Program-made: the position numbers and the translations under genes
Notes under the pieces: generated by a model
Told to the model about the DNA's origin: nothing
Seen by the model: only the letters and a program-made list of their open reading frames with translations
Database searches by the model: none
Assembly: GCA_021106665.1 (NCBI GenBank)
Contig: JAIOTR010000398.1
Span: forward strand, 1-6,697
Origin: Bacteroidales bacterium
GTDB taxonomy: Bacteria; Bacteroidota; Bacteroidia; Bacteroidales; JAADJA01
Reading direction: 5' to 3'
Length of the DNA stretch: 6,697 nucleotides
In this document: positions 1 to 6,119 of the stretch, one piece after another
Layout of the letters: every line of letters starts with the position of its first letter
Position numbering within the stretch: position 1 is the first letter of the stretch

Positions 1-920
1 ATGTCCAGAAATACATTTGAAACCGCATCTGATAATGGTGAAGAAATAAAATGCCAGCGATTATCACTGTAATATTTCTCCACAAAGGTTTCTCCTGATA
101 CAGCTAAATTATTATCGTCAATAAATGACGCTTTGTTGTTTATAGCATCAGCTTTTAGATAAAAATTTCCAGTTACATTCACTTGATGTTGTGAAGGAAT
201 TGTAAAGGATGCTTCAGTTTCAACTGTAAAATCACCATTTATTTGTAATGGTTGTTGACCACTCATCAAAATAGGATCAACTTCAGCATCTACACCATTA
301 AGAACAATTAAATCATTCACATAAAAATCTGGGTCTGTAGGTCTAATTGTAACCATTGATTTATCTCCACCTAAATACAATGTTCCACCATCTGCATTCC
401 AGCCTGTTCCTGATTGAAAATAAAATAAATTAAATACATATAAAGAACCACTTGACATATTTCCTCCCGAACCACTATAAAAGTAGAAATTGCCTTTACC
501 TGGTGTGTTTTTTATATTTTGAACTGAACCGCCATTTATGTATAAATTTCCTCCGCTAAATAAGCCGAGATTTTCTACGTATATAATACCATCTGCTTCA
601 ACTGTGACATCTCCGTAAATTAAAAAATCAACATTTGCAGATAAGGTCAGCAAACCACCACTTTCAATTAATAAACTTCTACAAGAATATGTTCCAACTG
701 AACTGTTGACACTTAATTCTTTATTATTCAAAACCGGATATGTAGATAAACCACCCGGAATGATAACATCTGTATTTGCGTCAGGAACAATTTGAGGATT
801 CCAGTTTTTATAACTGTCCCATTTTTTGTTCTGATCCCCAGTCCAATAAGTTTGTGAGTAAGATAGATTGCAGGTAAAAATAAAAAGTAAAATGAAAGAA
901 TAAAATGTTAAAGTTTTCAT
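1..920 (-). CDS. Secreted surface protein, N-terminal part (probable T9SS-type cargo), cut by left edge
   Basis: The reading frame is open from an ATG at 918-920 to the window edge, giving 306 codons with no stop. Residues 1-22 form a classic signal peptide (MKTLTF, hydrophobic core FILLFIF, cleavage likely after SYS before QTYW), the usual SPase I pattern of Bacteroidota. C17 does not sit in a convincing lipobox. The mature N-terminus has the motif W26-TGD, W34, NW at 39-40, then V-I-I-P-G at 52-56, which recurs at the start of large secreted Bacteroidota proteins. The rest is Gly/Asn/Ser-rich with alternating hydrophobics (LYINGG, LYLGGD, INGDFTV, VTGNFYL), as expected of beta-helix or stacked beta-strand domains. 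Near the edge, FVEKYY followed by RWHFISSPLS is a motif often found before the C-terminal region in type IX-secreted proteins. The C-terminus lies outside the window, so a sorting domain cannot be confirmed. The function is unknown; adhesion or surface-layer roles are possible. Confidence 0.85.
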   Translation of the reverse strand, partial: MKTLTFYSFILLFIFTCNLSYSQTYWTGDQNKKWDSYKNWNPQIVPDANTDVIIPGGLSTYPVLNNKELSVNSSVGTYSCRSLLIESGGLLTLSANVDFLIYGDVTVEADGIIYVENLGLFSGGNLYINGGSVQNIKNTPGKGNFYFYSGSGGNMSSGSLYVFNLFYFQSGTGWNADGGTLYLGGDKSMVTIRPTDPDFYVNDLIVLNGVDAEVDPILMSGQQPLQINGDFTVETEASFTIPSQHQVNVTGNFYLKADAINNKASFIDDNNLAVSGETFVEKYYSDNRWHFISSPLSDAVSNVFLD

Positions 921-1246
921 GATATTGTTATTTATGTGTTTATATAAAACTTAATTGCTATATATTTTGTTCAAATATACGAAAAGATATTTGATCAAAA
1001 AAAATCTAATGCTGGCTAAAAATTTTGAAATAATAAATCTCTTCGCTGCAAGAAAATTGTATATATGATTTATTTTGTTTTTCTTTTATCCCAAACCCAA
1101 AGGGACAGGGAATTTAATCCAAAGAAATTAAGTTTATCTGTATACATCTATATTATTATATATAATCATTCTAAATAAAGATCATTTCTTTACTTTCCCA
1201 TTTTATTAAAATATTTTTATACCAATAATTATTAAAACAAGATATA
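921..1246. other. Divergent intergenic region between surface protein and cytochrome genes
   Basis: This is very AT-rich, with no ORF or RNA gene that I can support. Its left part carries the minus-strand promoter. A GC island at 1090-1110 reads CCC-AAA-CCC-AAA-GGG-ACA-GGG, an imperfect hairpin with two 3-bp GC stems separated by a 3x3 mismatch. For the plus-strand cytochrome gene the best -7 candidate is TACTTTCC at 1191-1198, 48 bases before the ATG; it keeps TAnnTT but lacks the final TG and has no TTTG at -33, so it is weak. There is no Shine-Dalgarno sequence before 1247, only an A-rich leader. Confidence 0.6.
972..999 (-). promoter_or_regulatory. Bacteroidota-type promoter for the surface protein gene
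   Basis: Read on the minus strand, TATATTTG (972-979) matches the Bacteroidota -7 consensus TAnnTTTG exactly, and TTTG (996-999) matches the -33 element with a 16-base spacer. The -7 box lies 51 bases upstream of the ATG at 920. It also forms the right arm of a perfect 7-bp inverted repeat, TATATTT (961-967) and AAATATA (973-979), which may be just AT-richness or an operator. Confidence 0.6.
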
Positions 1247-2818
1247 ATGAAAAAGCTATCACTTTTCCAACTGCTATTTATTCCGGCAATAATCCTTTTT
1301 ATTTTAACATCAATGATGAACCCACAAAAAGGGTATGTACCAACTACAATTAATGATTTCTTCTTTCCTGGCTCTCAGCCCCTTGAATCAGGGACATTTG
1401 CCAATCCTGATCAATGTGACAATTGTCATGGTGGTTATGACCTGGCGGTTGAACCGGCATTCAATTGGCAGGGAAGTATGATGGCCCAGGCGCAACGCGA
1501 CCCCATATATTTAGCTTGTCTTGCAATTGCAAACCAGGATGCACCCGAAGTTGGCGACCTCTGTATCAAATGCCACACACCTAAAGGCTGGCTTGAAGGA
1601 AGGTCAGAGCCTACAGATGGCTCTGCTCTTACTGCCGATGACAGGCAAGGCATCACTTGCCACGCCTGCCATAAAATGATTGCACCATCTCCTGTTGGTG
1701 TAAACCCATATCCGGATGATCCTTTGTACAATTCTCCACCGGGCAATGATCCTTCTACATTTACCCTTGATCAAAACTATCTGACAACCATTTCAGACCA
1801 CATACCTCCCACTAATGCCAATGGAATGTATATTTGTGATGATCTTGATCATAGACGAGGACCTTATTTTGACCCGCAAGCAAACCATAATACCCCTTAC
1901 TCACCTTATCATTCGGAAGCTAAAATCTGTGGGACTTGTCATGATGTTAGCAATCCTGTTTATAGTACTGTAAGAGATGTAAATGATGAAATTATTGGAT
2001 ACACCCCCAATGATTTTGATACACCGGCTCCTGATTTCAGCCCTTATGAAATGTTTCCAGTTGAACGCACTTACAGCGAATGGTTGATGAGTGAGTATAA
2101 TACACCAACCGGCGTGAGCGGAACTTATTTTGGAGGAAACAAACTTTTTGTTTCTACTTGCCAGGATTGCCACATGAGAGATGTTACAGGGAAAGGTTGC
2201 AATAAAAGTTACGCCCCCATAAGGGATGACCTTCCGCTACATGACATGACTGGCGGAAATACTTTTATTCCGGATCTGATAGATTTGACATACCCTGGAG
2301 AAGCTGATCTGGTAGCCCTGGAAGCCGGCAAATTGAGAGCTCGTGACATGTTGCAACATGCAGCAACCCTTGAATTAACAGTTGATCAAATGAATTCAGA
2401 GGTAACAGTTGAAGTTACTAATGAAACCGGTCATAAGCTACCTTCGGGATATCCTGAAGGAAGAAGGATATGGATTAATCTTAAGGCCTTTAATTCTATT
2501 ACTGCTCAGAACTACGAATTCGGTTTTTATGAGCCTTCAACAGGAGTCCTGGATAAAACCGATACAAAAATTTATGAGATTAAACCCGGCCTTACACCTG
2601 CAATAGCATCCCTTTTGGGACTTACACCAGGACATTCGTTTCATTTTGTGCTAAGTGATACTGTTTATTCCGATAACCGTATTCCTCCACGTGGTTTTAC
2701 AAATGCAAACTTTGAGGCTATTCAATCCCCACCAGTTGGATATATCTATTCTGACGGACAATACTGGGATGAAGCTGTGTACCAGCTTCCTTTTATACCT
2801 GATTCAGTTGATGTATGA
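1247..2818 (+). CDS. Secreted pentaheme c-type cytochrome, frameshifted (N-terminal, heme-bearing part)
   Basis: This is a 523-residue product with an N-terminal signal peptide or membrane anchor (hydrophobic residues 5-24). Five CxxCH heme-attachment motifs are visible: CDNCH (57-61), CIKCH (106-110), CHACH (138-142), CGTCH (228-232) and CQDCH (305-309). They imply covalent heme attachment in the periplasm or at the cell surface and a role in electron transfer; partner and substrate are unknown. Blocks typical of one family of multiheme cytochromes are present: EPAFNWQGSMMAQA (69-82), FPVERTYSEW (270-279), and GHKLPSGYPEGRRIW (395-409) in the beta-rich domain after the hemes. Family members, as I recall them, continue past YWDEAVYQLP (507-516) with a segment ending in YxLW..NGKSAP, but here the frame stops at 2816-2818. 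That motif appears immediately downstream in the next frame, so this is the 5' part of a disrupted gene rather than a complete protein. The start was chosen at 1247 because it gives an intact signal peptide. Which redox reaction it serves cannot be told from sequence. Confidence 0.9.
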   Translation: MKKLSLFQLLFIPAIILFILTSMMNPQKGYVPTTINDFFFPGSQPLESGTFANPDQCDNCHGGYDLAVEPAFNWQGSMMAQAQRDPIYLACLAIANQDAPEVGDLCIKCHTPKGWLEGRSEPTDGSALTADDRQGITCHACHKMIAPSPVGVNPYPDDPLYNSPPGNDPSTFTLDQNYLTTISDHIPPTNANGMYICDDLDHRRGPYFDPQANHNTPYSPYHSEAKICGTCHDVSNPVYSTVRDVNDEIIGYTPNDFDTPAPDFSPYEMFPVERTYSEWLMSEYNTPTGVSGTYFGGNKLFVSTCQDCHMRDVTGKGCNKSYAPIRDDLPLHDMTGGNTFIPDLIDLTYPGEADLVALEAGKLRARDMLQHAATLELTVDQMNSEVTVEVTNETGHKLPSGYPEGRRIWINLKAFNSITAQNYEFGFYEPSTGVLDKTDTKIYEIKPGLTPAIASLLGLTPGHSFHFVLSDTVYSDNRIPPRGFTNANFEAIQSPPVGYIYSDGQYWDEAVYQLPFIPDSVDV

Positions 2819-3614
2819 TCTATGGGATCAAAATGGTAAATCAGCTCCCGAAGTAATGAATCATGATACTTGGTCAGGTCCGCCTGTTATAGCTTCAATC
2901 ATCCTGGATCTAAAAGTTTACCTCGAAGGACCTTTTAACGGAACAACTATGAACACATCCATAAACGATCGTGGTTCACTACCATTAGAACAACCCTATA
3001 ATATGTCTCCCTGGAACTATGCAGGAGATGAAAGTGTAACAAGCATCCCAAATGCAAATGTTGTGGACTGGGTTCTTTTGGAATTAAGGGAAACAGATGG
3101 CGATGCATCAACCGCAACTACAGCGACAATTGTCGGGCAAAAAGCAGTATTTCTTCTCAGTAATGGTTCAATTGTTGACATGGATGGCCTTATTTTGCCG
3201 GAGTTTGAATTTGGTATTTCGGATAACTTATTTGTTGTCATTTGGCACCGTAACCACTTGGGTATTATGTCAGGTGTACCGGTTGAAAATTTGGGAGGAA
3301 TTTACACCTACGATTTTTCTTCAGCTGAATTGCAGGTTTATGGAGGTATAATGGCGCATAAGGAAATTGGTTCTGGTATCTGGGGAATGGTAGCTGCTGA
3401 CGGAGATGCAAACGGAATTATAAACATGGATGATAAATTCAATACATGGATGGCACAATCCGGATTATCTGGTTATTATACAGGAGATTTCAATATGGAC
3501 ATCCAGATAGATAATAAAGATAAGAATGATCTGTGGCTTAATAATTCAGGTTATAATGAACAGGTGCCTGATAATATTCCGCAAATTTATTATGGCTGTC
3601 AGGTACCCAAATAA
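2811..3614 (+). CDS. C-terminal module of the disrupted cytochrome, with dockerin-like calcium loops
   Basis: The frame is open from upstream, but codons before about 2811 are the out-of-phase shadow of the cytochrome gene, so family-like sequence begins at MYDLWDQNGKSAPEVM (2811 onward, 267 residues). I see no ribosome-binding site and no signal peptide, which argues that this is the displaced 3' end of the 1247 gene, not an independent gene. Numbered from 2811, it contains LKVYLEGPFNG (34-44), QPYNMSPWNYAG (61-72), VVDWVLLELR (84-93) and WHRNHLGIMSG (145-155), an extracellular module seen at the ends of many secreted Bacteroidota proteins. The end carries two dockerin/EF-hand-like loops: D197-G-D-A-N-G-I-I-N-M-D-D208 and D226-F-N-M-D-I-Q-I-D-N-K-D237, with acidic ligands at the expected positions. 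It has no CxxCH. Translation would require a frameshift or a fortuitous start, so it may be unexpressed. A role in anchoring or protein-protein contact is inferred from the dockerin resemblance only. Confidence 0.75.
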   Translation: MYDLWDQNGKSAPEVMNHDTWSGPPVIASIILDLKVYLEGPFNGTTMNTSINDRGSLPLEQPYNMSPWNYAGDESVTSIPNANVVDWVLLELRETDGDASTATTATIVGQKAVFLLSNGSIVDMDGLILPEFEFGISDNLFVVIWHRNHLGIMSGVPVENLGGIYTYDFSSAELQVYGGIMAHKEIGSGIWGMVAADGDANGIINMDDKFNTWMAQSGLSGYYTGDFNMDIQIDNKDKNDLWLNNSGYNEQVPDNIPQIYYGCQVPK

Positions 3615-3656
3615 TATCGTTATTTTTAAAACAAAATAATTTTTCAAAAATTTGGC

Positions 3657-3688
3657 AAAAAAAAAGGCAGATAAATCAATATCTGCCT
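3657..3688 (-). terminator. Intrinsic terminator of the lipoprotein gene
   Basis: A perfect 8-bp stem, GGCAGATA (3666-3673) with TATCTGCC (3680-3687), closes a 6-base loop, and one further A-T pair extends it (3665/3688). On the minus strand it is followed by nine T (complement of A 3657-3665). It lies 36 bases past the stop codon of the minus-strand lipoprotein gene. On the plus strand there is no T-tract after the hairpin, so it should work in one direction only. No separate GC-rich terminator is visible for the convergent cytochrome gene ending at 3614. Confidence 0.88.
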
Positions 3689-3723
3689 AAGCATTATGCT
3701 AATATCTTAATAAAGCTATTATC

Positions 3724-4743
3724 TTATTGCAAATTAGACATACTTGTAGGAAATTCTCCACAAGCTACAGCATGGCCGATTACATAAATATCGCCGGATA
3801 AACCATCCACTACATAAGTGTCGGAGTTTGCACCATTCAGATCATCATGTTTATATGGGTATTGCCCCGGTGCAACCGTATATTGACCGTTATTCTTTTG
3901 AGGTACAGGTTCGTCCCCTATATAAAGGTGTGTTTCGTTTAGTGTAAAACCTGCATCCATTGAATAAGTTACTGTTGCAATTGATCCGTCATAATCAATA
4001 TTTAAGGTGCCGACCAGAGTGCCTTTTGAAAGATCGCATTGTCCTGCCCCTGCCCAAAGTTCAAAATCATATATACCAGAGGAAAGTGGACCATTTGTCC
4101 AACCCCATCTGTTCCCATTAAGGTATGGAATATCAATAAAACAGGTGGCATACTCATCTCCCCATGCAAAAGCTGTTTCACAGGTCGGTTCCTGGCAGCT
4201 TTGTTTACAGTAATCGAAATAGAAACCCGGACTCTTGTTGTTGTTCTTACCATAAATAAAATAATAGTCGCCGGTTGAAACATCCTGAACGTAAGCATAT
4301 GCAACAACCAGAAAGCAATCTTCAAGCGTACTTAAATCCACTACGAAAGTTTTTGTTTGCACCGGATTCCATGGAAAATATTTATATGGAAAATTCCATG
4401 GAGAAAAAGATCCTGTACCATTACCATACAGAGTTCCCGGAACATCATCAGCAGGTCCAACATACAATGCGGCATTATCAATCCAATAATTACCTGTTAA
4501 TTCATAAGTTACATACAGAAAATTTTCATCATTTCCAACTGTAACTGTCCCAGCAACAACTGTTTCATCAGAATTGGTCAATGTAGCAACCAATGGATCT
4601 CCGCAGTAATCTATTACTTCTACTTCTGAATCTTTCGTTGTTCCGGCATCTTTATTATTTTCCTCATAAGATGTCAATTCTGTCTTTTGACAGGCCATAA
4701 ATAAAAATGGCAGCATGAGCAATGTTATTAGTTTTGTTTTCAT
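3724..4743 (-). CDS. Two-repeat lipoprotein, probably outer-membrane or surface exposed
   Basis: This is a 339-residue product when started at the ATG at 4741-4743. An in-frame ATG 15 codons upstream (4788) is rejected because it would put a polar segment before the signal. MKTKLITLLMLPFLFMAC is a lipoprotein signal with lipobox LFMA-C18; the residues after the cysteine (QKTE) partly resemble the QK/acidic surface-export signal described for Bacteroidota lipoproteins. A low-complexity acidic linker follows (to about residue 45). The body seems to be two related beta-rich repeats, about 65-152 and 241-327: each has G-T-(V/L) start, V-T-Y, (A/H)-LY-(V/I)-G, G..., (F/Y)PYK, then T-(F/Y)-VVD and a V/I-A/G-x-A end. 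The second is preceded by CETAFAWGDEYATCF (188-202) and NRWGWTNG (211-218), a motif set I recognise from secreted proteins of environmental bacteria but without a known function. Several Cys residues (47, 143, 179, 183, 188, 201, 236, 328) may form disulfides. It has its own terminator and faces the cytochrome gene. The function is unknown. Confidence 0.85.
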   Translation of the reverse strand: MKTKLITLLMLPFLFMACQKTELTSYEENNKDAGTTKDSEVEVIDYCGDPLVATLTNSDETVVAGTVTVGNDENFLYVTYELTGNYWIDNAALYVGPADDVPGTLYGNGTGSFSPWNFPYKYFPWNPVQTKTFVVDLSTLEDCFLVVAYAYVQDVSTGDYYFIYGKNNNKSPGFYFDYCKQSCQEPTCETAFAWGDEYATCFIDIPYLNGNRWGWTNGPLSSGIYDFELWAGAGQCDLSKGTLVGTLNIDYDGSIATVTYSMDAGFTLNETHLYIGDEPVPQKNNGQYTVAPGQYPYKHDDLNGANSDTYVVDGLSGDIYVIGHAVACGEFPTSMSNLQ

Positions 4744-4791
4744 AATAATTAAGTTAAAGTGATTTAATAATGATTTTATTAATTTCAATTA

Positions 4792-4799
4792 CAAAAATA
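4792..4799 (-). promoter_or_regulatory. Candidate -7 box for the lipoprotein gene
   Basis: On the minus strand TATTTTTG (4792-4799) matches TAnnTTTG and lies 48 bases upstream of the ATG at 4743, the same offset as the other candidate promoters here. No TTTG is found at the proper -33 distance (the nearest, at 4834-4837, is 34 bases away), so support is partial. Confidence 0.4.
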
Positions 4800-4986
4800 A
4801 CTTTTTATTTATAGAATTAAGAATTGTGTTGATCAAATATTATGCAATTAATATTGATATGCACTAAGAACTTATTATTCAGTATACTAATACTTTTTCT
4901 TCTCCAAATTTGTGTCAATATGGGAATACTCTTCTAAAATAGAGAAATTAACATAATTTCATATATAGATTCTGCTTACACCTATT

Positions 4987-5018
4987 TTTGCTGATCCAGC
5001 TAAATAGAATTATCTTTG
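4987..5018 (+). promoter_or_regulatory. Promoter of darA
   Basis: TTTG (4987-4990) and TATCTTTG (5011-5018) match the Bacteroidota -33 and -7 elements with a 20-base spacer. The -7 box lies 53 bases before the darA ATG. This is the best promoter match in the window. Confidence 0.7.
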
Positions 5019-5020
5019 TT

Positions 5021-5059
5021 CCACAATATTTTGAAAGCCACTGAATATTTCAAAAGTGG
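5021..5059 (+). repeat. Inverted repeat in the darA leader
   Basis: TTTTGAAA (5029-5036) pairs with TTTCAAAA (5048-5055) across an 11-base loop, and CCAC (5021-5024) can pair with GTGG (5056-5059) if AATA (5025-5028) bulges out. It lies just downstream of the -7 box, so it covers the expected transcription start and 5' leader and ends 12 bases before the ATG. It could be an operator or an RNA hairpin near the ribosome-loading site; there is no GC-rich core or T-tract, so it is not a terminator. Confidence 0.45.
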
Positions 5060-5071
5060 TTTAATATATCC

Positions 5072-6001
5072 ATGAAAAAAGTTTTGGTTGTATATTATTC
5101 TCAAACAGGTCAGGCAAAAGAAATTGCTGATTCAGTCATCAATCCTTTAAAATCTGAATTTGAGATAACTTTTGAAAAATTAAAATCAAAAGAACCCTAT
5201 CCTTTTCCATGGAAAGGCATGTCCTTTTTCCAGGTTTTACCTGAATCAGTAAAGGAAATCCCGTGTGAGTTTGAACCTTTTGGTTTTGATCCTGACAAAA
5301 ACTTCGATCTTATTATTCTGGCCTTCCAGGTATGGTATTTATCACCTTCTATTCCAATTAGTTCCTTTCTTCAAACCCAGGAAGCCAAAAAGGTTGTTCA
5401 AGGTAAACCTGTTATCACCATCCAGGGTAACCGCAATATGTGGGTCATGTCGCAGGAAAGGATAAAAAAAAGGATTTATGACTTGGGAGGGAATCTGGTT
5501 GGGAATATCGTACTGACTGATAAGAATCCAAACCTGGTAAGTGTAATTACCATTACCCGCTGGATGATGAAAGGTAAAAAACATGGTGATGGCCTTTACG
5601 GTAAACTCTTCCCTCCAGCCGGAATTTCTGAAAAAGATATTATAAAATCGGAAAAGCTTGGGAAAGTAATTTTGGATTCATTTAGGGAAAATGATCTATC
5701 CGGATTACAAAAACGGTTAGTTGATATGGGAGCAGTTAAAATAAATCCTGTTTTGGCAAGCATTGAAAAACGAGGGCTGAAAATTTTTAATATATGGGCA
5801 AATCTGATTTTAAAGAAAGGAAGCTATGGAGACAAAAAACGTGAAAGACGACTTAAATTCTTTAAATATTATCTTTTTGCAGTAATTTATCTGATATCGC
5901 CAATTGTGTCTTTACTGTTTTATATTTTCTTTGCAATCAACCCCAGATATAAGAATAAATTGGTTGAATACTATTCATCGAATGCTATAAAATTTAACTA
6001 A
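5072..6001 (+). CDS. darA: DarA-type dialkylresorcinol aromatase/condensing enzyme, flavodoxin-like
   Basis: This is a 309-residue product. The N-terminus KKVLVVYYSQTGQAKEIAD (2-20) is a beta-strand plus flavodoxin-type phosphate loop (YSQTG, 9-13), pointing to an FMN-binding flavodoxin-like fold. Blocks I recognise from the Bacteroidota DarA family follow: PYPFPWKGMSFF (42-53), DLIILAFQVWYLSPSIP (79-95), GNRNMWVMSQE (119-129), LVGNIVL (142-148) and GAVKINPVL (220-228). A hydrophobic stretch at about 266-289 after a Lys/Arg-rich segment (255-265) predicts a C-terminal membrane anchor. Ordinary flavodoxins are about half this length and lack these blocks. In the family, DarA works with the ketosynthase DarB in dialkylresorcinol synthesis: DarB makes the cyclohexanedione and DarA oxidises it to the aromatic resorcinol; database names still often say 'condensing enzyme'. 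The next gene, 118 bases downstream on the same strand, is a darB-like ketosynthase, which strongly supports the call. A good promoter precedes it. Whether the final product is a free resorcinol or a flexirubin-type ester depends on genes outside the window. Confidence 0.85.
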   Translation: MKKVLVVYYSQTGQAKEIADSVINPLKSEFEITFEKLKSKEPYPFPWKGMSFFQVLPESVKEIPCEFEPFGFDPDKNFDLIILAFQVWYLSPSIPISSFLQTQEAKKVVQGKPVITIQGNRNMWVMSQERIKKRIYDLGGNLVGNIVLTDKNPNLVSVITITRWMMKGKKHGDGLYGKLFPPAGISEKDIIKSEKLGKVILDSFRENDLSGLQKRLVDMGAVKINPVLASIEKRGLKIFNIWANLILKKGSYGDKKRERRLKFFKYYLFAVIYLISPIVSLLFYIFFAINPRYKNKLVEYYSSNAIKFN

Positions 6002-6066
6002 CCACAATCTATTCCCAATTTCGAATATTTGTGAAATTATTTTAGGATGAAACTAAAGACAATTTA

Positions 6067-6074
6067 TATCTTTG
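6067..6074 (+). promoter_or_regulatory. Candidate -7 box for darB
   Basis: TATCTTTG is identical to the -7 box of darA and lies 45 bases before the darB ATG, in the 118-base gap after darA. The -33 region is poor (TTTA at 6041-6044, 22 bases away), so this may be a secondary promoter inside an operon. Confidence 0.45.
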
Positions 6075-6119
6075 CGCGTTCTTTTTGAATAATTTACATT
6101 GCAGATCTGAATAAATTTT

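Larger units (their letters stand above)
4744..5071. other. Divergent intergenic region between lipoprotein gene and darA
   Basis: This AT-rich non-coding stretch of about 330 bases holds a candidate minus-strand -7 box near its left end, a good plus-strand promoter near its right end, and an inverted repeat in the darA leader. Between about 4835 and 4980 I see no ORF, RNA gene or clear repeat. The change of strand and of gene content here is consistent with the border of the gene cluster that begins with darA. Confidence 0.55.

Noticed and set aside
1435..1746. 103-codon open frame on the minus strand inside the cytochrome gene
   Set aside because: It lies opposite the heme-motif region of a well-supported gene, has no recognisable protein features, and reflects the codon composition of the plus strand.
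2655..2810. Upstream extension of the 2811-3614 frame to an ATG at 2655
   Set aside because: These codons overlap the cytochrome gene, whose own frame carries the family-like sequence there (VLSDTVYSDN, PPRGFTN, YWDEAVYQLP). The extension is out-of-phase noise.
2800..2820. Programmed ribosomal frameshift in the cytochrome gene
   Set aside because: I see no slippery heptamer, no Shine-Dalgarno-like stimulator and no clear downstream stem-loop, and family sequence seems to be missing at the junction, which favours a mutation or assembly error.
3657..3688. Bidirectional terminator shared with the cytochrome gene
   Set aside because: The T-tract exists only on the minus strand; on the plus strand the hairpin is preceded by A and followed by mixed sequence.
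4002..4325. 107-codon minus-strand frame within the lipoprotein gene, and plus-strand frames opposite it
   Set aside because: The lipoprotein frame has a signal sequence, repeats and a terminator; the overlapping frames show none of these.
4744..4788. Earlier start (4788) for the lipoprotein
   Set aside because: It would add 15 residues before a textbook lipoprotein signal and would place the start at the candidate promoter.
5072..6001. Ordinary flavodoxin or NAD(P)H oxidoreductase
   Set aside because: The length (309 residues), the C-terminal hydrophobic anchor and the PFPW, WYLSPSIP and NRNMWVM blocks fit the DarA family, and the neighbour is a DarB-like ketosynthase.
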